Positions 48,583 to 48,905 of a stretch of DNA of 48,905 nucleotides are shown here, in pieces. A program made the position numbers and the translations under genes. Every line of letters starts with the position of its first letter. Within the stretch, counting starts at the first letter, position 1. Origin of the DNA: an uncultured Bacteroidales bacterium (GTDB lineage: Bacteria > Bacteroidota > Bacteroidia > Bacteroidales > Bacteroidaceae); the NCBI GenBank assembly GCA_902775975.1, contig CACYOC010000036.1, positions 1-48,905 of the forward strand. The letters are read 5' to 3'. The notes under the pieces are model-generated. The model did not search any database, had not been told where the DNA came from, and worked only from the letters and a program-made list of their open reading frames with translations.

Positions 48583-48617
48583 CATCCCTCATCCCTCATC
48601 CCTCATCCTTCATCCTT
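48583..48617. repeat. 7-bp tandem repeat, five copies
   Basis: Three CATCCCT units are followed by two CATCCTT units without gaps, in the intergenic tail upstream of the flavodoxin promoter. Confidence 0.85.
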
Positions 48618-48641
48618 CAACTACCAGAAAAGTTTAATTTC

Positions 48642-48725
48642 ATCCTACACATCCTACACATCTATCACAAACCCTCTGTACATCGGCCTTTGCGTAGTGA
48701 GAGATGTGTGAGAGATGTGTAGGAT
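48642..48725. repeat. 84-bp imperfect inverted repeat
   Basis: The left arm 48642-48668 (starts ATCCTACACATCCTACACAT) is nearly complementary to the right arm 48697-48725 (ends GAGATGTGTAGGAT), with a 28-nt loop. The arms also hold internal CTACACATC direct repeats. The element lies in the tail with no gene. Confidence 0.8.
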
Positions 48726-48796
48726 TGGGGCACTTTTTAACAAAATATTAACACTTTTCTGCACTACAATATGTTTTCTTTTTACTCCCCTCCATT

Positions 48797-48886
48797 CTCT
48801 GCCAAGGCAGAGTGTGGCGTTGCAATCTTTGACTGAGCAAAGTGTGGCGTTGCAATCTCTGCCAAGGCAGAGTGTGGCGTTGCAAT
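48797..48886. repeat. 30-bp tandem array, three copies, alternating hairpins
   Basis: Three exact 30-bp periods each combine a 16-nt palindrome with a constant 14 nt (TGTGGCGTTGCAAT). Copies 1 and 3 have CTCTGCCAAGGCAGAG; copy 2 has CTTTGACTGAGCAAAG. The array is followed by the G-rich repeat and may continue beyond the window. No cas genes are present. Confidence 0.88.
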
Positions 48887-48905
48887 CAGGGAGGGGCCAG
48901 GGGTG
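48887..48905 (+). repeat. G-rich intergenic repeat, copy 2 (cut by window end)
   Basis: CAGGGAGGGGCCAGGGGTG follows the 30-bp array directly and matches 47917-47935 with one inserted C. Confidence 0.65.

Noticed and set aside
48797-48886. Possible CRISPR array from regular 30-bp spacing
   Set aside because: Units are contiguous with no unique spacers: the variable half is itself a palindrome repeated in copies 1 and 3. No cas genes are nearby.

Overview
The window looks like chromosome of a Bacteroidetes bacterium, most likely Prevotella or a close relative. The support is as follows: many promoters with the Bacteroidetes -7 box TAnnTTTG (usually TATCTTTG or TACCTTTG) and a TTTG/TTGG box about 19-20 bp upstream; weak Shine-Dalgarno signals; families typical of the phylum (PF14121-type putative porin, DUF4468, DUF4293, DUF4922, OMP_b-brl-type barrel, FeoA-FeoB fusion, LptE, subclass A2 beta-lactamase); and marker genes such as the Rpb6/omega-like RNA polymerase subunit next to bamD. 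Most of it is ordinary core chromosome. The last ~4 kb is accessory and scarred.

Layout: 1-72 partial tRNA-His; 142-3598 metY and an unusual NAD-dependent DNA ligase, separated by a 9-bp tandem repeat; 3703-5855 a gene remnant and a TonB-dependent receptor; 5872-6894 prmA; 7053-9519 a Tyr/Gly-rich exported protein and a FadL-like outer-membrane protein; 9589-11070 proS; 11199-14989 OmpA lipoprotein, mtgA and feoAB; 15029-18704 a membrane-anchored EEP phosphohydrolase, a soluble hybrid histidine kinase and a GT2 glycosyltransferase; 18843-20950 RNase G, a 29-aa basic ribosome-type protein and HU; 21088-22524 pyruvate kinase; 22597-25514 a sigma-54 activator, lptE, TPR and secG cluster; 25571-27852 rlmN and pdxA; 27975-32958 a three-part GT2/HIT-like/SpoIID fusion with an AmpG-like importer; 33080-37741 a lipoprotein, cysE and a tightly overlapped DUF4468/small membrane protein/porin operon; 37860-41688 uvrB, bamD, rpoZ-like and DUF4293; 41708-44939 a membrane LytTR regulator divergent from an outer-membrane barrel gene; 45013-48455 accessory segment with a chimeric reading frame that carries a class A beta-lactamase, several gene relics, an intact CatA-like acetyltransferase and a flavodoxin-like protein; 48456-48905 a repeat-rich intergenic tail.

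The most unusual signals are these. (1) In-frame palindromic inserts occur in two unrelated housekeeping-type genes (ligA and prmA). They encode the same Thr/Pro/Ser/Gly-rich peptide, and their stems vary in a pairing-preserving way, which suggests a selfish palindromic element that lives inside coding sequence, comparable in concept to Rickettsia palindromic elements. (2) A chimeric ORF joins a duplicated CAT N-terminus to the C-terminal part of a CDP-alcohol phosphatidyltransferase-like protein and then, without a stop, to a complete beta-lactamase. (3) A cytosol-type fusion protein carries GT2, HIT-like DUF4922 and SpoIID domains and sits beside an AmpG-like importer, which suggests a peptidoglycan-salvage role. 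(4) Two promoter-plus-terminator leader units of about 60 nt each precede gene relics. (5) A 66-bp extended promoter cassette recurs at two loci with a single mismatch.

All calls come from reading the sequence and remembered family knowledge. No database search was run.
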